Shown piece after piece: positions 9,547-18,408 of a stretch of DNA of 64,000 nucleotides. Source of the stretch: Bradyrhizobium sp. CB3481 (GTDB lineage Bacteria > Pseudomonadota > Alphaproteobacteria > Rhizobiales > Xanthobacteraceae). Every line of letters starts with the position of its first letter. The stretch's first letter is position 1. Both the position numbers and the translations under genes were made by a program. The stretch is taken from the NCBI RefSeq assembly GCF_029714305.1, contig NZ_CP121647.1, forward strand, positions 4,298,501 through 4,362,500, written 5' to 3'. Under the pieces are notes generated by a model, which saw nothing but the letters and a program-made list of their open reading frames with translations, did no database searches and was not told where the DNA came from.

Positions 9547-9858
9547 ATGTCCTGGGATCGTCCGTTCGCTCAGCCTGTCCCGCTCCCAAAGGGACCGCCG
9601 GCGCAAACCCTGCGCCATGCCGCCGACTACATCAGGAGCCTTCCCCCACCCGAACGCGAGCGTCAGGAATGGCGGCTTGCCATCCAGATGCTGATCGACG
9701 CCGCTGAAGATCGTGGACCGATGCTGTTCGCGTGGATGGGAATCGTCAGAGCGCTCGAGGCGAATATTGAGGAAGTGCTTGATACCGAGCGTCAGCGCTT
9801 GCGCCGCGGCAAGCCAAAGCAGAGCAAGCTGAAGGGACACCGTGACGCCAGCATCTGA
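9547..9858 (+). CDS. Conserved hypothetical protein, 103 aa
   Basis: The protein starts MSWDRPFAQPVPLPKGPP and continues with TLRHAADYIRSLP, EWRLAIQMLIDAAEDRGP and a basic tail. It resembles a small soluble protein seen repeatedly in Bradyrhizobium, with no assigned function. A GGGAG site 7 nt before the ATG fixes the start; the frame is open further upstream to 9508. It is predicted helical with no membrane segment. Confidence 0.7.
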   Translation: MSWDRPFAQPVPLPKGPPAQTLRHAADYIRSLPPPERERQEWRLAIQMLIDAAEDRGPMLFAWMGIVRALEANIEEVLDTERQRLRRGKPKQSKLKGHRDASI

Positions 9859-9966
9859 ACGGATCGGCGTCACGAAGGATGTAGGCGGCCTGCAGAACTC
9901 CGACGACGCGGCGCTCAGGTCACCAACTCGCGGAGGCTGCAGCGCAGCCCCATCGAAAGCCTGCGC

Positions 9967-10290
9967 CTACGCAACTTCCCTGATTCGGAAGTCATCGATC
10001 CGCTTGCCGGATTTCAACTTCGCAGCGAGCCAGCGCGGCGTCTTGCCTCGTCCTGCCCAGGTTTCCGACGGCCGATCGGGATTGCGGAATTTCGGAACGA
10101 CCGTTGGATATGGACGCCGCCCGCTCGCTGATTTCGTGCGCTCGGCTTCGATGCCGCCTTTGAGTTGCTTCAAGCGATCTTCGAGCAGACGCTTCTCCGC
10201 GAGCAGCGCAGTTGCAAGCCTCGCAGCTACCTCTTCGTGGAGTGCCCACAACTCATCCGTGGACATAGATTTGAAGTTATTACGGTTCAC
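9967..10290 (-). CDS. H-NS family nucleoid protein (HvrA-like), 107 aa
   Basis: The N-terminal helical oligomerisation part (NFKSMSTDELWALHEEV) is followed by a linker and the H-NS C-terminal DNA-binding motif FRNPDRPSETWAGRGKTPRW. I chose GTG at 10290 with GGGGA upstream because it gives the usual MNRNNFKSMSTDEL beginning; TTG at 10302 and ATG at 10266 are alternatives. It is a paralogue of the H-NS gene at 54309 but lies in a different context. Such proteins silence AT-rich DNA; targets are unknown. Confidence 0.85.
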   Translation of the reverse strand: MNRNNFKSMSTDELWALHEEVAARLATALLAEKRLLEDRLKQLKGGIEAERTKSASGRRPYPTVVPKFRNPDRPSETWAGRGKTPRWLAAKLKSGKRIDDFRIREVA

Positions 10291-11271
10291 GACCGTCCCC
10301 AATCATGATTCGACAGTGGTTATCGTTGGGCACCAAACATGAGCAGAATAAGGCCGATTCTGAACCTCTTTCGGGCCGAAAAAGTTCCGACCGGTTGGCG
10401 TGCTTCCAACAACGCAACCATAACGGAATCGACCTGAGCGTGCATCAAAATTTCCTTCCTTTCTCACACAACTATTGATTGATGTGAGGTGCGAGGCTGC
10501 GCGACGGGCAGAGACTAATCGCCTCTTCGTTGACGGTTCCCTAATCGCAGCCGCAACGCTCGGCTTGCCGCACACACTCGCCGCAGAATCGATGCTTGGG
10601 TTCCAATGTGGCGCAATGCCGACGTAACATCGTCACGCTAACACCAAGGTTCGGCGTGCATCGCACCTAGGCATTCAGTGGAATCTCTGTCGTGACCTAA
10701 TTTCGAGAACGCCGCGCATGAGTCGCAGGAACCAACTTCCAGTTGCCGCTTAAATGGCACCGCTGTGGCCGCCAGCATCGGACGCGTCGTTAGCGCCGAG
10801 AACAACATTCTGTGTCGGCCTGAACTGGCGCTGAGCGGCCAGATAGTCCGATCCATCGCGCAAGGCAAAGTCTCACGGCAAACGCCGGATTGTCGGGTCG
10901 AGCTGATGCACGAGGTCGCATTGGTTACGGCTATTCAGATCCGCGGCAATCCGCGGCGGCTCCGGTCCCAGCCCCGGGGTTGCCCACAATAGCCGAGCGC
11001 TCGTCTCCCTGGGGTAGGTGAAGGGTCGGCGCCCGGCTATTCGGGCCGCGCGGCGGTGCGGCCCTAACAGGAACTCATTTATGGTTTAAAGAGGCTTTAA
11101 AAAGCCATTGAATCATAAGGATTTTTATCAACGAGCTCGATGCTGGGAGGCAATGCCCAAGGGCTATGGAACCAAAACGGTGCAAAAAGGCACCGGAATC
11201 CCCCGATATCTGGAACTGAGCGCTCCGCTGCGTTTTCCAATCCTTGGGAAAACGGCTAGCGCGAGGGTCCA
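10291..11271. other. Long stretch without a convincing gene
   Basis: Nearly 1 kb with only short open frames on both strands. None has a clear ribosome-binding site, signal peptide or family motif. No tRNA, terminator or repeat is obvious. It may hold decayed coding sequence or an unrecognised RNA. Confidence 0.5.
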
Positions 11272-11379
11272 TTGAGCCCGCCACCTGAATTCGATCGCGA
11301 CGAGACGCTGGTCTGCATGACGCTGGCATTTTGCCTGGCCGGCGCGTCGACCGGCATCATTTACCGCCTGCTGGGTTAA
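11272..11379 (+). CDS. Possible small membrane peptide, 35 aa
   Basis: A TTG start after GAGGG opens a frame encoding PPPEFDRDETLVCMTLAF, then a short hydrophobic stretch ending GIIYRLLG. It would be a single-pass peptide. The charge and hydrophobicity pattern and the site are the only evidence. Confidence 0.38.
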   Translation: MSPPPEFDRDETLVCMTLAFCLAGASTGIIYRLLG

Positions 11380-11400
11380 ATGGCGGCCGGGGAGCGGGCT

Positions 11401-11553
11401 CTAGTCCTCAGAGAGCGCGAAGAACGGCAAATCCACGTCCAGGACGACGCCCAGGAATACGGCAACCCCGCCGACGACCGCCATCAGCTCGAGCAGGATA
11501 AAGGCGAGCAGCGCGCTCAATCCGATTGCCGCTTTTTTCCGACCGTTCCACAT
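11401..11553 (-). CDS. Small membrane protein, 50 aa
   Basis: The ATG follows AAGGGG. The basic start MWNGRKKAAIG leads into two closely spaced hydrophobic stretches (LSALLAFILLELMAVVGGVA and FLGVVL) and an acidic tail. Positive-inside topology is consistent with a real membrane peptide. No family is recognised. Confidence 0.55.
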   Translation of the reverse strand: MWNGRKKAAIGLSALLAFILLELMAVVGGVAVFLGVVLDVDLPFFALSED

Positions 11554-11724
11554 GAAGAACCCCTTAGCACCGAAATTCAGTTATGGGAGCAAAAGGCGCA
11601 CTTAAGGTGAATCTCGAACCCGGCTCAACCGTCGGTTCAAGGGTCCCCCGATGATTGGATTGATGCCCGATCAGGCAAGTGCCAGCATCTCGCTCAACCG
11701 TGCGAGGACACAGGGGACGGGGCA

Positions 11725-11811
11725 ATGACGCGGATCGCCCGCAAGCTTATCTATGTGATGCTCGTGATCGTGGTGCTGCTGATCATCTGGCAATTTCTCG
11801 GCTCGCTTTGA
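11725..11811 (+). CDS. Very small membrane peptide, 28 aa
   Basis: MTRIARKLIY is followed by a continuous hydrophobic helix rich in Val, Leu and Ile, ending QFLGSL. A GGGGA sequence precedes the ATG. Basic N-terminus plus one helix is the usual form of tiny membrane peptides. Function is unknown. Confidence 0.5.
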   Translation: MTRIARKLIYVMLVIVVLLIIWQFLGSL

Positions 11812-11915
11812 TTGGCCGCGCGCATCCATCCGCTTGCGGATGTTGCTGTTCCGACGCGATGTGCCGATGAAACGGTGCGAGCAGCGAAGCCGCTCGCCGC
11901 TGCGATGGAGAGTAG

Positions 11916-11950
11916 ACGAGGCCCGGAGTGCCTAGGAGTCCGGGCCTCGT
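11916..11950. repeat. Perfect 12-bp hairpin without a T-tract
   Basis: ACGAGGCCCGGA and TCCGGGCCTCGT are perfect inverts separated by 11 nt. No run of T follows on either side, so it is not a standard terminator. It sits in a 360-bp region (11812-12172) where I see no gene. Confidence 0.6.
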
Positions 11951-12172
11951 GGCCTCCAGTGGTAGCGCCCGTTGTGATGAACGAACGCCCTGCCCCCCGC
12001 TGCAAGCGCCGCTGTTATAGATGCGCCTGGCTCGCACAGCCAATCCGTACGAGTACGGTGACAGCGCGTGCGCGCATCATGTGCGACAAATTGATCTGCA
12101 TCGAAAGGCCAAATGCGACGACAACGCGACACTTGTGTGCGCCGATCGCCGCGCCACCACGAGTGTCGCGTT

Positions 12173-12478
12173 CTATCGCCTATCGAACGGAATATACTGA
12201 TGATACTCTTTCGGCACCGAGTTCCGGTAGCGCGCGGGCACCGTTCCACGTTCGATCGAACGGTCGATCTCCTGCTGCCGGGTCATCCTGGCCGGCTTCT
12301 TTTTCTTTGGCGCCACCTTCCCCTTTTCAGGAGCGGAAGCTTCCGGCGCGGTGGTAGATGGCGTCGCCGCTGTGGCGGGTTCGCCTCCCGGTGCGCCCTG
12401 CGCCAGCGCGACACACGTCGGCAGGAACACGAGAGCCGCTGCCGACGCCGCCACCATGACACAGGACAATCCTCGCAT
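12173..12478 (-). CDS. Secreted Ala/Pro/Lys-rich protein, 101 aa
   Basis: A signal peptide (MRGLSCVMVAASAAAL, cleavage near ALAQ) leads to a low-complexity Ala/Thr/Pro stretch, a KKKKPARM basic cluster, and a conserved-looking tail MTRQQEIDRSIERGTVP with YRNSVPKEYHQYIPFDRR. GGAG lies 6 nt before the ATG. The frame stays open upstream to 12763, but signal peptide and site fix this start. Function is unknown. Confidence 0.68.
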   Translation of the reverse strand: MRGLSCVMVAASAAALVFLPTCVALAQGAPGGEPATAATPSTTAPEASAPEKGKVAPKKKKPARMTRQQEIDRSIERGTVPARYRNSVPKEYHQYIPFDRR

Positions 12479-12525
12479 TGCAAACTCCAATTCTGGCCAG
12501 CTCCGTTTTTCCGGGGCCGATCCTA

Positions 12526-12774
12526 TTACGTCCGCAGCCGTCCGCACACCGGGATTTTGGCAAGCCGGACGGCCGTGGACTGGCTGTGCTTGATCCGGCT
12601 GCAGCTCGTGAAGACGAATATCAACCGGCTGCACTGCCAGTCCGGACCAAGTGCCGCGCTTGCGACCGGCTCCGGCGCGGACAGGCCGAATGCGGCAAGA
12701 CCGAAAGCGCAGGCCAGCACGATCACGGCAGCGGCGAGAATGAGACTCTTGCGGGTCCACCAATTAGGGGGCAT
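12526..12774 (-). CDS. Small membrane-anchored or secreted protein, 82 aa
   Basis: MPPNWWTRKS precedes a hydrophobic helix (LILAAAVIVLACAFGLAAFG). The rest contains DWQCSRLIFVFTSCSRI, with two Cys that might pair. AGGAG lies 9 nt before the ATG. It is co-directional with the secreted-protein gene 47 bp downstream, so they may share a transcript. Confidence 0.55.
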   Translation of the reverse strand: MPPNWWTRKSLILAAAVIVLACAFGLAAFGLSAPEPVASAALGPDWQCSRLIFVFTSCSRIKHSQSTAVRLAKIPVCGRLRT

Positions 12775-12973
12775 GGCGGGTCGCTCCTGTTTCGACTGGC
12801 AGAAAGATAGGAGCCAGCCCTCACGCTCCCTGTGAACGGCTTCACACTACACGGGCTTGTGCGCGAGGCCGGACGAAGCGCGGAAATTTGTATAACTCGC
12901 GTAAATCCGTTGCGCGCATGCAACCCTTGATCGAGATTGACGAATCAGGGCAAGCGCGTGTGCGGGGCGTGCG

Positions 12974-13204
12974 ATGGACAAGCAAGAAACAGGCAACCAG
13001 GAAGCGATCTACGACTACCAGCGCTACAAGCAATTGCTGGCGAAAGCGGTCGACGAGACCAAGCGGCTCGAGCTGATCGAGATCATCATCAAGGAAAATG
13101 CCCGCGAGAGGCTGGAGGCGCAGCGGATGGCGGATCAGGTCGCGATGACGGCAATGACCGTGGCACGCGTTCTCGGCCCCGGCGGGCGGCGCGAAAACTT
13201 CTAG
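12974..13204 (+). CDS. Small helical hypothetical protein, 76 aa
   Basis: A charged, helical protein: IYDYQRYKQLLAKAVDETKR, then a Glu/Lys-rich helix and MADQVAMTAMTVARVLGPGG. No signal peptide or membrane segment. A G-rich sequence precedes the ATG. The antisense open frame over the same bases has no site. Confidence 0.58.
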   Translation: MDKQETGNQEAIYDYQRYKQLLAKAVDETKRLELIEIIIKENARERLEAQRMADQVAMTAMTVARVLGPGGRRENF

Positions 13205-13422
13205 CCCCGGGGACTGGGGTCGCCGTGGTCCGTAGACCAGCCCGTCTGATGTAATCCCCTGATCAAGGATCACTTTGGGCCATTTGCTTTTCACGCAAGC
13301 CTCCCCTGCTCTGCCGGCCCACTTTCGACGCTGGCGTTTTGTCCCGGCTTCCCTTACCTAGGCGCATCCCGCGCCCGTGGCGCGCCCAACCCCAAGAGTG
13401 AAAGCGACAAGGCCTCTTCAAT

Positions 13423-13776
13423 ATGAGTGGATTCAAGGAACCGGGTTTCGCGGACCGTCAGAAGGCTGCGATGCAGGCGCGGCAGAACATTCTGAACAAG
13501 TTTCGCGCCCAGCCGGGAGCTGACGATCCCGAGGTGAAGCGCCGCCAGGCCGAGCGCGAGGCCATCGCGGCCGCGCGCGTCAAGGCGAAAGAGGCCAAGG
13601 AAGCCGAAAAGGCGGAGCAAAAGCGCCGTGAGGCCGAGGCCGCAGCGGCCGAAGCCGCCAGGATTGCGCGCGAGAAGGAAGAAGAGGCCGCCCGGCAGGC
13701 CGCGCTGGAAGCCGAGCAGAAGGCCAAGCGCGACGCCCGCTACGCAGCCCGCAAGAGCAAAGGCAAGAAGAGGTAG
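13423..13776 (+). CDS. DUF6481 family protein, 117 aa
   Basis: Starts MSGFKEPGFADRQKAAMQAR, the hallmark of DUF6481. The rest is a long Ala/Glu/Lys/Arg-rich helix, probably a coiled coil, ending in a basic KSKGKKR tail. Function is unknown; the composition would suit nucleic acid binding, but this is inference. Confidence 0.8.
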   Translation: MSGFKEPGFADRQKAAMQARQNILNKFRAQPGADDPEVKRRQAEREAIAAARVKAKEAKEAEKAEQKRREAEAAAAEAARIAREKEEEAARQAALEAEQKAKRDARYAARKSKGKKR

Positions 13777-13817
13777 GCACGACACGCGATCGATGCAGGC
13801 ACGCCTGCCTGGACTCG

Positions 13818-13919
13818 GTCATTCCGGGATGGTGCGTTAGCACCAGACCCGGAATCTCGGGATTCCCGATGCGCAATTGCGCATCTGAGGTCTGGTCCTT
13901 CGGACCATCCCGGAATGAC
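13818..13919. repeat. Palindromic interspersed repeat, second family
   Basis: The ends GTCATTCCGGGATGGT and ACCATCCCGGAATGAC are perfect inverts. Inside, ACCAGACCCGGAATCTCGGGATTCC carries further symmetric segments, and TGCGCAATTGCGCA is a perfect palindrome. The sequence type is frequent in Bradyrhizobium genomes. It sits between convergent genes, 42 bp after the DUF6481 stop. Confidence 0.85.
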
Positions 13920-13928
13920 GGCGCGGCT

Positions 13929-14168
13929 TTAGTTCTTCTTCATGCCGTCGTCTTTTTTCATGCCATCTTTCATCATGCCATCGTGCTTCATGCCATCCTT
14001 CTTCATCATGCCGTCATCTTTCTTCATCGCATCTTTGGACATGGTTTCTTTCTTCATACCGTCGTCCTTGCCCATTTTGTCCTGAGCAAAGGCGGCGGGC
14101 GCAAACGCAAGGCTGATCGAAACGAGCGCGGCAGACAGGCCGAGGCTGATACGGGTCGTTGTGGTCAT
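13929..14168 (-). CDS. Secreted MxKDx-repeat protein, 79 aa
   Basis: A signal peptide (cleavage near AFAQD) is followed by about ten imperfect five-residue units of the type MKKDG/MSKDA. This matches the penta-MxKDx repeat family. The mature part is almost only Met, Lys, Asp and Gly, which suggests metal or polyanion binding, though no function is established. It abuts the palindromic repeat downstream. Confidence 0.82.
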   Translation of the reverse strand: MTTTTRISLGLSAALVSISLAFAPAAFAQDKMGKDDGMKKETMSKDAMKKDDGMMKKDGMKHDGMMKDGMKKDDGMKKN

Positions 14169-14564
14169 GGGGGCGTCCTTTGGGGTTGGTTTCTAGAAGA
14201 TGCGACGTCTGCCGCTTCCCAGGGACGAGGCTGCGAGGGGGTTTGTTACGCCGGCCCCCAAAGTTCTTCCTTGGTCACGGTTAGTTGAAGCGGGCAAATT
14301 CATGGCGCCTTCGCGCCGCAAGCGCCCGAGGTTGGACGCATTATTGACGGAGTCTTCTGCGAACGGCTGTTCCCGGGGCGAGCGGCGCAACCGTATGGGG
14401 CTTTGGTCGGGGGCTACGATCAGGGCTTGCCGTCGTGCACCGCCTCGACCTATCACACCGCGTGGAACTATCAGACTAGAGCCACCTTGGTCGAAGACCG
14501 GCTATCATGGGCTCAAGCCGGTCACGATCGCCGACCCAAGAACCAATTTTGCAGGGGAAGAACC
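14169..14564. other. Intergenic stretch before the TRAP receptor gene
   Basis: About 395 bp without a supported gene. The frame of the downstream receptor is open through part of it but lacks a start site or signal peptide there. No terminator or repeat is obvious. Confidence 0.5.
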
Positions 14565-15587
14565 ATGCTGACACGCCGTCATCTCATCGCATCCGCGATG
14601 GCCGCACCGGCCATCCTTCGTTTCGGTACCGGAACGGCCCATGCCGCCACCACGCTGAAGATCTCGCACCAGTTCCCGGGCGGCACGATCGACAAGGGCG
14701 ACTTCCGCGACCGGCTTTGCCGCATGTTTGCGGCCGAAGTCGCCAAGCGCTCCGGCGGCGAAATCGCAGCCGAAGTCTATCCGAACTCCTCGCTGATCAA
14801 GACCAACGCCCAATTCTCGGCTATGCGCAAAGGCGCGCTCGACATCAGCCTGTACCCGATGCCCTATGCCGGCGGTGAGCTGCCGGAGACCAATATCGGC
14901 CTGATGCCGGGCCTGGTCGCCACCTACGATCAGGGCTTGCGCTGGAAGAAGGAGCCGGTCGGCAAGGCGCTGACCGACTTCCTCGCCGACAAGGGCATCA
15001 TCCTCCTGACCTGGGTCTGGCAGGCCGGCGGCGTCGCCAGCCGCTCCAAGCCGATCGTCGCGCCCGAAGACGCTAAGGGACTGAAGGTCCGCGGCGGCTC
15101 GAAGGAAATGGACATGGTGCTGCAGACCGCGGGCGCCGCGGTGCTGTCGGTGCCGTCGAACGAAATCTACGCCGCGATGCAGACCGGCGCCTGCGATGCC
15201 GGCATCACCTCCTCCACCAGCCTGATCTCGTTCCGCCTCGAAGAGGTCGCGAAGTGCCTAACCTCGGGCGCCGGTGCCTCCTACTGGTTCATGCTGGAGC
15301 CCTTGATGATGTCGAAGGCGATCTTCGACAAGCTGCCGAAGAACCACCAGGACATCATCCTTTCGGTCGGCAGCGAGCTCGAAGCGTTCGGCCGCAAGGG
15401 CGCGCAGGACGACGACATCGAGGTCGCCAAGGTCTATGAGAAGGCCGGCGCCAAGGTCAGCAAGCTCGACGTGGCGACCGTCGGCAAGTGGCGCGACATC
15501 GCGCGCGATACCGCGTGGAAGGACTACAGCGCCAAGACGGCGACGTCCGCCAACCTGCTCAAGCTTGCCAGCGACGTTGCCGCATGA
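14565..15587 (+). CDS. dctP: TRAP transporter solute receptor, DctP family, 340 aa
   Basis: Periplasmic binding protein that delivers an organic acid to a TRAP permease. The N-terminus has a Tat-like twin Arg (TRRHLIASAM), with cleavage near AHA/AT. The mature part begins LKISHQFPGG and contains KGLKVRGGSKEMDMVL and PSNEIYAAMQTGACDAG, the usual DctP substrate-contact regions. AGGGGAA precedes the ATG. The stop overlaps the next gene as ATGA, giving an operon dctP-dctQ-dctM. The substrate cannot be read from sequence; the nearby DapA-family aldolase suggests a carboxylate or sugar acid. Confidence 0.9.
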   Translation: MLTRRHLIASAMAAPAILRFGTGTAHAATTLKISHQFPGGTIDKGDFRDRLCRMFAAEVAKRSGGEIAAEVYPNSSLIKTNAQFSAMRKGALDISLYPMPYAGGELPETNIGLMPGLVATYDQGLRWKKEPVGKALTDFLADKGIILLTWVWQAGGVASRSKPIVAPEDAKGLKVRGGSKEMDMVLQTAGAAVLSVPSNEIYAAMQTGACDAGITSSTSLISFRLEEVAKCLTSGAGASYWFMLEPLMMSKAIFDKLPKNHQDIILSVGSELEAFGRKGAQDDDIEVAKVYEKAGAKVSKLDVATVGKWRDIARDTAWKDYSAKTATSANLLKLASDVAA

Positions 15588-16138
15588 TGCATGGTCCGCT
15601 TCCGGATCAGCAAGACCATTCCGAGGTCGCCACGGGCAATCCGCTCGTGGCGGCGCTCGGCGGGGCGCTCAAGCTCTGCAACAGCGTCATCGTGGTCTTT
15701 GCGGCGCTGGCGCTGATCGCGGCCTGCGTGATCCTCAGTTACAGCGTGCTCGGGCGCGCGCTCTTTCACAGCGCCAACTACTGGCAAGATGAAGCGGCGG
15801 TGTTTCTGCTCGTCGGCGCCACCTTCATGACCGCGGCCTATGTGCAGGGCGAGCGCGGCCATATCGGCATCGAGGCCTTTGTCGGCCTGATGTCGCCGCT
15901 CGCCAACCGCATCCGGCTGTGGCTGGTCGATGTCGCGAGCCTGCTGTTCTGCGCCTTCTTCGCCTGGAAATCCTGGACACTGGCCCATGAGGCCTATGTC
16001 GACGGCCAGGTGTCGAACTCGATGTGGTCGCCGCCGCTGGCGATCCCGTATGTGCTGATGGCCGCAGGCATGACGCTGCTCTGCGTGCAGATTCTGTTGC
16101 AGATCATTATTCCCTTTGTTGGTGCTTCACGGCGATGA
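15584..16138 (+). CDS. dctQ: TRAP transporter small permease, DctQ family, 184 aa
   Basis: The four-helix membrane subunit linking receptor and large permease. Hydrophobic segments begin near VIVVFAALALIAACV. The family motif region NYWQDEAAVFLLVGATF is present, followed by GERGHIGIEAFVGL. The ATG at 15584 overlaps the dctP stop by four bases. Eleven bases separate it from the large permease gene. Confidence 0.88.
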   Translation: MMHGPLPDQQDHSEVATGNPLVAALGGALKLCNSVIVVFAALALIAACVILSYSVLGRALFHSANYWQDEAAVFLLVGATFMTAAYVQGERGHIGIEAFVGLMSPLANRIRLWLVDVASLLFCAFFAWKSWTLAHEAYVDGQVSNSMWSPPLAIPYVLMAAGMTLLCVQILLQIIIPFVGASRR

Positions 16139-16148
16139 GCGTTCTTCT

Positions 16149-17507
16149 ATGAGTGTTCTTGGAATTGGTATCAGTTACGGCGTAGCCACCCTGTTTGCGA
16201 TGTTTTCCGGAATGCCCATTGCTTTTGCTTTGGGCGCCGTCGCCGTCGTCTTCATGGCGATCTACATGCCGACCGCCTCCCTCGATACCGTGACGCAGAA
16301 CGTCTACGAGGAGATGGCCTCGATCACGCTGTTGTCGATTCCGCTGTTCATCCTCAAGGGCGCGGCGATCGGCAAATCCCGCGCCGGCCAGGATCTCTAT
16401 TCGGCCCTGCATGCCTGGCTGCACCGCGTGCCCGGCGGTCTCGGCGTCGCCAACGTGTTCGCCTGCGCGCTGTTCGCGGCCATGGCGGGCTCCTCGCCCG
16501 CGACCTGCTCGGCGATCGGCTCGGCCGGCATTCCCGAGATGCGCAAGCGCGGCTATTCCGGCGGCTTTGCCGCCGGGATCATCGCCGCCGGCGGCACGCT
16601 CGGCATCCTGCTGCCGCCGTCGATCACCATGATCCTGTTCGCCGTCGCCGCGGAGAAGTCGCTCGGGCGACTGTTTCTTGCCGGCATCGGCCCCGGACTG
16701 CTGCTAGTGACGCTGTTCGGCGTTTATGCCGTGCTGCGCTTCCGTAAGGAGTATGCGGCGGCCCACGCGCTCTACGAAAAGACCGGAACGGAAGCGGCGA
16801 TCCTGCACCGCGACGAATTCACGATGGCCGAGCGCTTCACCATGCTGCCGCGGGTGATCCCGTTCGTGCTGCTGCTCACCGGCGTGATGATCGCGCTCTA
16901 TGGCGGTTACGCAACGCCGTCGGAGACCGCAGGCCTCGGCGGCCTGCTGGCGCTCATGCTGATCGCGGTGATCTATAGCGTGTGGCGGCCGAGCGATCTG
17001 TCGCCGATCCTCAAATCCACCATCCGCGAATCCACCATGCTGATGATGATCATCGGCATGTCGCTGCTCTATTCCTATGTGATGAGCTACCTGCACATCT
17101 CGCAGTCGGCGGCGGAATCCATCGTCGCCATGCACCTGCCGCGCTGGGAGCTGTTGGTCGCGATCCTTGTGATGGTGGTGGTGCTCGGCTTCTTCCTGCC
17201 GCCGGTGTCGATCATCCTGATGACGGCACCGATCATCCTGCCGCCGCTGCGCGCCGCCAATTTCGACATCATCTGGTTCGGCGTGGTCATGACCATCGTG
17301 ATGGAGATGGGGCTGATCCACCCGCCGGTCGGGCTGAACATCTTCGTCATCCGCAACGTCGCGCCCGACATTCCGCTCAGCGAGGTGATCTGGGGCACGC
17401 TGCCGTTCGTGCTGCTGATGATGCTGGCGGTGCTGCTGCTATGCTTCTTCCCGGGCATTTCGACCTGGCTGCCGGATCTGGTGATGGGCCCGGACGGGGG
17501 AAGATGA
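16149..17507 (+). CDS. dctM: TRAP transporter large permease, DctM family, 452 aa
   Basis: Sodium-dependent membrane subunit with about 12 hydrophobic segments. Recognisable regions are GSSPATCSAIGSAGIPEM, GTLGILLPPSITMI and the C-terminal IHPPVGLNIFVIRNVAP. I chose ATG at 16149 (MSVLGIGISYG); an in-frame start at 16116 would extend into the dctQ end. A palindromic repeat starts 8 bp after the stop. Length is normal for the family. Confidence 0.9.
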   Translation: MSVLGIGISYGVATLFAMFSGMPIAFALGAVAVVFMAIYMPTASLDTVTQNVYEEMASITLLSIPLFILKGAAIGKSRAGQDLYSALHAWLHRVPGGLGVANVFACALFAAMAGSSPATCSAIGSAGIPEMRKRGYSGGFAAGIIAAGGTLGILLPPSITMILFAVAAEKSLGRLFLAGIGPGLLLVTLFGVYAVLRFRKEYAAAHALYEKTGTEAAILHRDEFTMAERFTMLPRVIPFVLLLTGVMIALYGGYATPSETAGLGGLLALMLIAVIYSVWRPSDLSPILKSTIRESTMLMMIIGMSLLYSYVMSYLHISQSAAESIVAMHLPRWELLVAILVMVVVLGFFLPPVSIILMTAPIILPPLRAANFDIIWFGVVMTIVMEMGLIHPPVGLNIFVIRNVAPDIPLSEVIWGTLPFVLLMMLAVLLLCFFPGISTWLPDLVMGPDGGR

Positions 17508-17514
17508 GGCTTCC

Positions 17515-17600
17515 GTAGGATGGGTAGAGCGAAGCGAAACCCATTATTAGCCGCGTCGTTGATGCTGTTGATGGGTTTCGCTGCGCTCCACCCATCCTAC
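17515..17600. repeat. Palindromic interspersed repeat, third family, between convergent genes
   Basis: GTAGGATGGGTAGAGCGAAG and the matching right end (ATGGGTTTCGCTGCGCTCCA followed by CCCATCCTAC) form a long imperfect hairpin with a loop of about 27 nt. The same element type is widespread in proteobacteria. It fills the gap between dctM and the gntR stop and could end transcription from both sides. Confidence 0.85.
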
Positions 17601-17615
17601 AAGTCTACCTACAGA

Positions 17616-18308
17616 TCACGCGCGAAGTTCGATTGAACCTCCGCTGACAACGCGCAGCAGATCCGTCCTGACCGCCTCGATATGCTGCTCGAGAAACCGG
17701 CAGGCCTCGTCGATCTCTTTGGCCCGGCATAGCGCGATCAGATGGGCGTGCTCCTGTTCGGCCGTTCCCATCGCCTTGGTGTTGGACAGCTGCAGGCGGG
17801 TGTAGCGGTCGCTGGTCTGCAATAGCGCCACCACGATCGCCTTGGTGCGCGGCCGCCGCGCGTGGACATACAGCGCCATGTGGAAGTCGGCATTGAGCTG
17901 CCCCCATTCACTGACGTTGCGCGCCTTGATCGCCTTCTCGAAGCGCGCCTGGATGTCGTCAAGCCCGGCAAAGTCCTTCTCGACAAAATGCGGCGCCGAT
18001 TGCGCCAGAAGCCGCGGCTCCATGATCCGGCGGAGGTCGAACACGTCGTTGATTTCGTCCAGCGACAGTTCGGAAACGATCGCGCCCTTTTGCGGGACGA
18101 TGCGCACCAGCCCTTCGGCCTCGAGCTGAAACAACGCCTCGCGCACCGGGATGCGGCTGACGCCGTAGGTGTCGCCGAGCGCATCCTGCCGAAGCTGGGA
18201 GCCGGCCGGATAGGTGCCGTCGAGAATGGCCTGCCGGAGCTGGTCGACGATCGCAGCCGACAATGTGCGGTGCTTCAGGGGGCCCTTCATTTGATCTTCC
18301 ATCGTCAT
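17616..18308 (-). CDS. GntR-family regulator, FCD type, 230 aa
   Basis: An N-terminal winged helix (AIVDQLRQAILDGTYPAG, DTYGVSRIPVREALFQLEAE) is followed by an all-helical FCD effector domain with DLRRIMEP and NADFHMALYVHARRP. Ligands of FCD domains are usually metal-bound carboxylates, which fits the flanking TRAP systems. AAAGG before 18308 favours this ATG over the in-frame ATGs at 18302 and 18290 and the longer frame to 18398. It is divergent from the second TRAP operon, with a perfect palindrome between them. Confidence 0.9.
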   Translation of the reverse strand: MTMEDQMKGPLKHRTLSAAIVDQLRQAILDGTYPAGSQLRQDALGDTYGVSRIPVREALFQLEAEGLVRIVPQKGAIVSELSLDEINDVFDLRRIMEPRLLAQSAPHFVEKDFAGLDDIQARFEKAIKARNVSEWGQLNADFHMALYVHARRPRTKAIVVALLQTSDRYTRLQLSNTKAMGTAEQEHAHLIALCRAKEIDEACRFLEQHIEAVRTDLLRVVSGGSIELRA

Positions 18309-18408
18309 CGCCGGCCTTTCCGGATCGAGGCGGCACCAATTTCGCATGTCGATGTGGCCCCAACCCAGCAAAAGCTGGCCGAGCCCCACAATCTTCATTT
18401 GACAAGAT

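Noticed and set aside
10303..11329. Several short frames (75-90 codons) in the 10.3-11.3 kb gap
   Set aside because: No ribosome sites, signal peptides or family motifs; both strands open by chance in GC-rich DNA.
14411..14945. CTACGATCAGGGCTTGC occurs both before dctP and inside it, suggesting a partial duplication
   Set aside because: Only 17 bases match; the flanks do not align, so chance cannot be excluded.
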